Shown here piece by piece: positions 7,990-10,000 of a DNA stretch of 10,000 nt (its first letter is position 1; each line of letters begins with the position of its first letter). Where the stretch lies: NCBI GenBank assembly GCA_963170055.1, contig CAUJGJ010000188.1, forward strand, positions 1,306,671 through 1,316,670, read 5' to 3'. Source of the stretch: Halisarca cf. caerulea. Its lineage: Eukaryota > Porifera > Demospongiae > Chondrillida > Halisarcidae. Made by a program: the position numbers and the translations under genes. The notes under the pieces were generated by a model. That model made no database searches, was not told where the DNA came from, and saw only the letters and a program-made list of their open reading frames with translations.

Positions 7990-8209
7990 GTACTGCAAAA
8001 TTCAATAGAATTCAAAGAGTATTCTTCGCGTGAAAACATGAAAGAGGCCATCAAGGAAGACCTGTATCCCCCTTCTCTCTATGCCATTGTTGTTCAGCAT
8101 TTTGCTGCTGAGAGATATACTGTTACTAAACACATGCGAATGAATATATCAGGAACAGATTTGGACCCCCTTCTTGTTCCTATGAGGGTGATGGAAGTTG
8201 AAGATCAAG
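7990..8209 (+). CDS. Exon of the UPA-like region of the ANK-ZU5 gene
   Basis: A 220-nt exon, phase 0 to 1. The acceptor is CTGTATGTACAG (AG at 7988-7989). It encodes VLQNSIEFKEYSSRENMKEA, then IKEDLYPPSLYAIVVQHFAA, and continues to LLVPMRVMEVEDQ. After the preceding exon's P-P-V, the sequence V-L-Q-N-S-I-E-F-K followed by polar residues and I-x-E-D resembles the family's 'P-x-L-x-F-x-x-S...I-x-D' stretch, so I read it as the second half of a UPA-like domain. Similarity is weak after about residue 40. Two donors are possible: CAAG/GTCAAA (exon end 8209) and ATAG/GTAACT (exon end 8218). Both leave phase 1 and differ only by three residues (GQI). The ATG at 8038 is internal and not a start. Confidence 0.75.
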
Positions 8210-8218
8210 GTCAAATAG

Positions 8219-8570
8219 GTAACTTATACTGAATTGGATGCATGTCTATCAGTTTTCTCTGTCTCCTCAAGGCTTTGACTACTTATTGTATACTGTGTAC
8301 AGTTTAATTTAAGAGGATTCAACCCCAATCCCCACTGCCCACTAAATTCATGACCATACATCAATTACAAGCATCTAAATAAGATATCAATTGAAAATAA
8401 TTGACTTCAGCTACAGATACCATGCACATACGCCTTGCAATCTATAAGCCCTTATCTAATTAGACCCTCAGACCCCTCCAACTAGTAGACTAAGTATACC
8501 ACAACCGATGCATTACCCCGTTTCTCCTCATGTCACTGCTCCGTACTATTGTCCACATTGTTATCGTTCA
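8219..8570. other. Intron, no gene seen
   Basis: AT-rich sequence. A pyrimidine-rich patch (AACCCCAATCCCCACTGCCC) lies near 8321. No exon or complete repeat element recognised. Confidence 0.5.
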
Positions 8571-8587
8571 CCCCCCCCCCCCCCCCC
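8571..8587 (+). repeat. Poly-C tract (17 C)
   Basis: Seventeen consecutive C followed by TCCCATGAACATTC, with GAACCCTG at 8607-8614 shortly after. The combination of a C tract and GAACCCTG also occurs at the right end of the inverted-repeat candidate near 4950-4977. Confidence 0.93.
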
Positions 8588-8772
8588 TCCCATGAACATT
8601 CAGATTGAACCCTGCTATATGTCAGATTTGCAGTGAATGTGAAGTTTAATGTTGTTATATAGATCTTGTTTTTGTGATCGCGGAATGTACATTGCATGTG
8701 GTTCTTGTTGCATGATCACAATTAAGATGTTTTACTGTAATACGTATTGGAATTCTGTACATTAGATTGTGA

Positions 8773-8784
8773 TGTGTGTGTGTG

Positions 8785-8851
<67 letters not shown>

Positions 8852-8852
8852 C

Positions 8853-8901
<49 letters not shown>

Positions 8902-8940
8902 ATGTGTGTGTGTGTGTGTGTGTGCGTGTGTGTGTGTGTT
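8773..8940 (+). repeat. (TG)n microsatellite, compound
   Basis: A long TG run with small breaks (TTAG near 8786, ACAC near 8850, CATG near 8900, GCG near 8924). Open frames here on both strands (Cys-Val or His-Thr runs) are artefacts of the repeat. Confidence 0.97.
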
Positions 8941-9053
8941 TACTGTGTGTGGTTTATGCCTTAATTTCCCAGTTTGGCATATATAATAATGTAAAATGAA
9001 TGCATGCAATGTACATCTATGTGAGTGCCTAACATTCCTCCCAATCTTTGCAG

Positions 9054-9116
9054 ATTTGCTTACGTCTTCACTAACGACTTCCCCTTCGTCTCAAACATCC
9101 ACTTCAGAACCTCAAG
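9054..9116 (+). CDS. Ser/Thr-rich linker exon of the ANK-ZU5 gene
   Basis: A 63-nt exon, phase 1-1, with an excellent acceptor (CCTCCCAATCTTTGCAG, AG at 9052-9053) and donor (CTCAAG/GTGAGT). It completes an Asp codon with the previous exon and reads LLTSSLTTSPSSQTSTSEPQ. This is a flexible Ser/Thr/Pro linker like the one before the ZU5 domain. Its end, CAA-G, matches that of the other linker exon (5757) and one donor choice of the 7990 exon (8209), suggesting cassette-style exons with compatible phase 1 ends. Such a linker usually leads to another folded domain, which must lie to the right of the window. Confidence 0.6.
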
Positions 9117-10000
9117 GTGAGTGCAGTATACACTTAGCAGGGAAACCTTCCAGAAGTACTACTAATAGAAGAACCAGCTTCATGAAACTCTGTAAAGTGA
9201 TCCATGCCCCACATTCAATTATAACAATAGCATCTATTATGTCATGGAAATGCACTGAGTATTATAATGAGAATTTTATTTGTATCATATTATATAATAT
9301 TATACATATTATATAAGATGGATGTCTATAACTTGCCTTGAAGCAAATACCTCCCTATAATACCCCTGAAGAAGGCACTCTCAACTCTCACTCACATCGA
9401 ACCAATAACGAAGCTAAAGCGGAGCTTTGCCACCATGAGAAGCAATTGCTTAAACTTTGGGTATATGGCTAACCAAGTATTATGATGATACTTGAATTGG
9501 CAGAGGTATGGATATGTGCAACGAATATTCCAATAATCACAAAATTAGGATAATCATGAAGTCAAAATCACTGATGATACAATTATCATTGGAAAAAATA
9601 TCACGGTTATCATATGAGTAGCACGATTATTGCTCAACCCTAAAAGCAAGCTTGGGATATCATACCCAGCAAAGATTTCTTTGGGGATATATTTACAGCC
9701 GATTTCCTTTGGAAACTTGATTTTGAATGTTCAAATCACTTCATTGAGTAATATTTGCCAACAGTCCTCGCATGCATACTAGGCACTTGAGCTGTATGAC
9801 ACTAATGCTTACTCACTGATTAAATACTGTAGAAAGACCATTTACCTAGCTGGCTGTCTACAGAGGTCACTATCCAATGCTCTTTGGTGGTGTTTACAGA
9901 CAACTAAGTTTCACTGTGCTATCTATAATTTTGTACTATTGAGACCTACCCAACTAATACACCCCCCAGCCTGTGTGTTTGTTTTGTAACAATTCCCATA
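9117..10000. other. Start of the next intron, no further exon supported
   Basis: AT-rich sequence with imperfect AT palindromes at about 9283-9315. Acceptor-like sites near 9831 and 9862 lead to stops in the required phase without a usable donor, so I place the next exon outside the window. Confidence 0.5.
9531..9632. repeat. Possible degenerate inverted-repeat element
   Basis: CAATAATC (9531-9538) faces GATTATTG (9625-9632). Between them are several GATAATCAT/ATTATCAT/GGTTATCAT words in both orientations. The right edge on the minus strand reads TAGGGTTGAGCAATAATCG, like termini of common eukaryotic non-autonomous DNA elements. The ends and class cannot be fixed. Confidence 0.3.

Noticed and set aside
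8655..9009. Cys-Val and His-Thr open frames on both strands
   Set aside because: Translation of the (TG)n repeat.
9831..9915. Candidate next exon after 9116
   Set aside because: In the required phase both acceptor-like sites reach stops without a good donor.

Overview
The window is eukaryotic and most likely from a marine invertebrate animal, with a sponge as the best guess. It is AT-rich and littered with microsatellites (TA, GATA, TG), homopolymer G/C tracts and small terminal-inverted-repeat elements. Its coding sequence is broken into short exons with GT/AG splice sites. The sponge guess rests on ankyrin/ZU5-type coding sequence, fairly compact introns and frequent TGCATG-type words; it is not proven. 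No bacterial operons, rRNA, tRNA or CRISPR arrays were seen.

The main gene runs left to right. I assemble six exons that join in a single open frame: 1905-1997 (one ankyrin repeat), 5697-5757 (Pro/Ser/Thr-rich linker), 5830-6434 (ZU5 domain), 6516-6662 and 7990-8209 (UPA-like continuation), and 9054-9116 (Ser/Thr-rich linker). The phases are 0-0, 0-1, 1-0, 0-0, 0-1 and 1-1. The gene is partial at both ends: more ankyrin repeats should lie to the left, and a C-terminal domain (a death-fold domain would fit the architecture) to the right. The most notable feature is in the ZU5 part. A His and a downstream Phe-Ser pair are spaced as in the self-cleaving ZU5-UPA (FIIND) modules of NLRP1 and CARD8, so this may be an ankyrin-sensor relative of those autoproteolytic immune receptors.

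Inside the 1.3-kb intron between exons 4 and 5, the minus strand carries a possible two-exon nested gene of 94 aa (7476-7389 joined to 7164-6968). It has a good start context, a consensus donor, a poly-C acceptor tract and matching phase. No family was recognised.

The rest is intron or flanking DNA. 1-317 is a cluster of short related motifs with an inverted end. 330-663 is microsatellite. 688-860 is a clean TA-flanked MITE. 2799-2816 is a perfect palindrome and 3147-3182 a tight hairpin. 4023-4246 is an 83-bp tandem repeat. 4507-4977 is a candidate inverted-repeat element with a G25 tract. 8571-8587 is C17 and 8773-8940 is (TG)n. 9531-9632 is a possible degenerate element.
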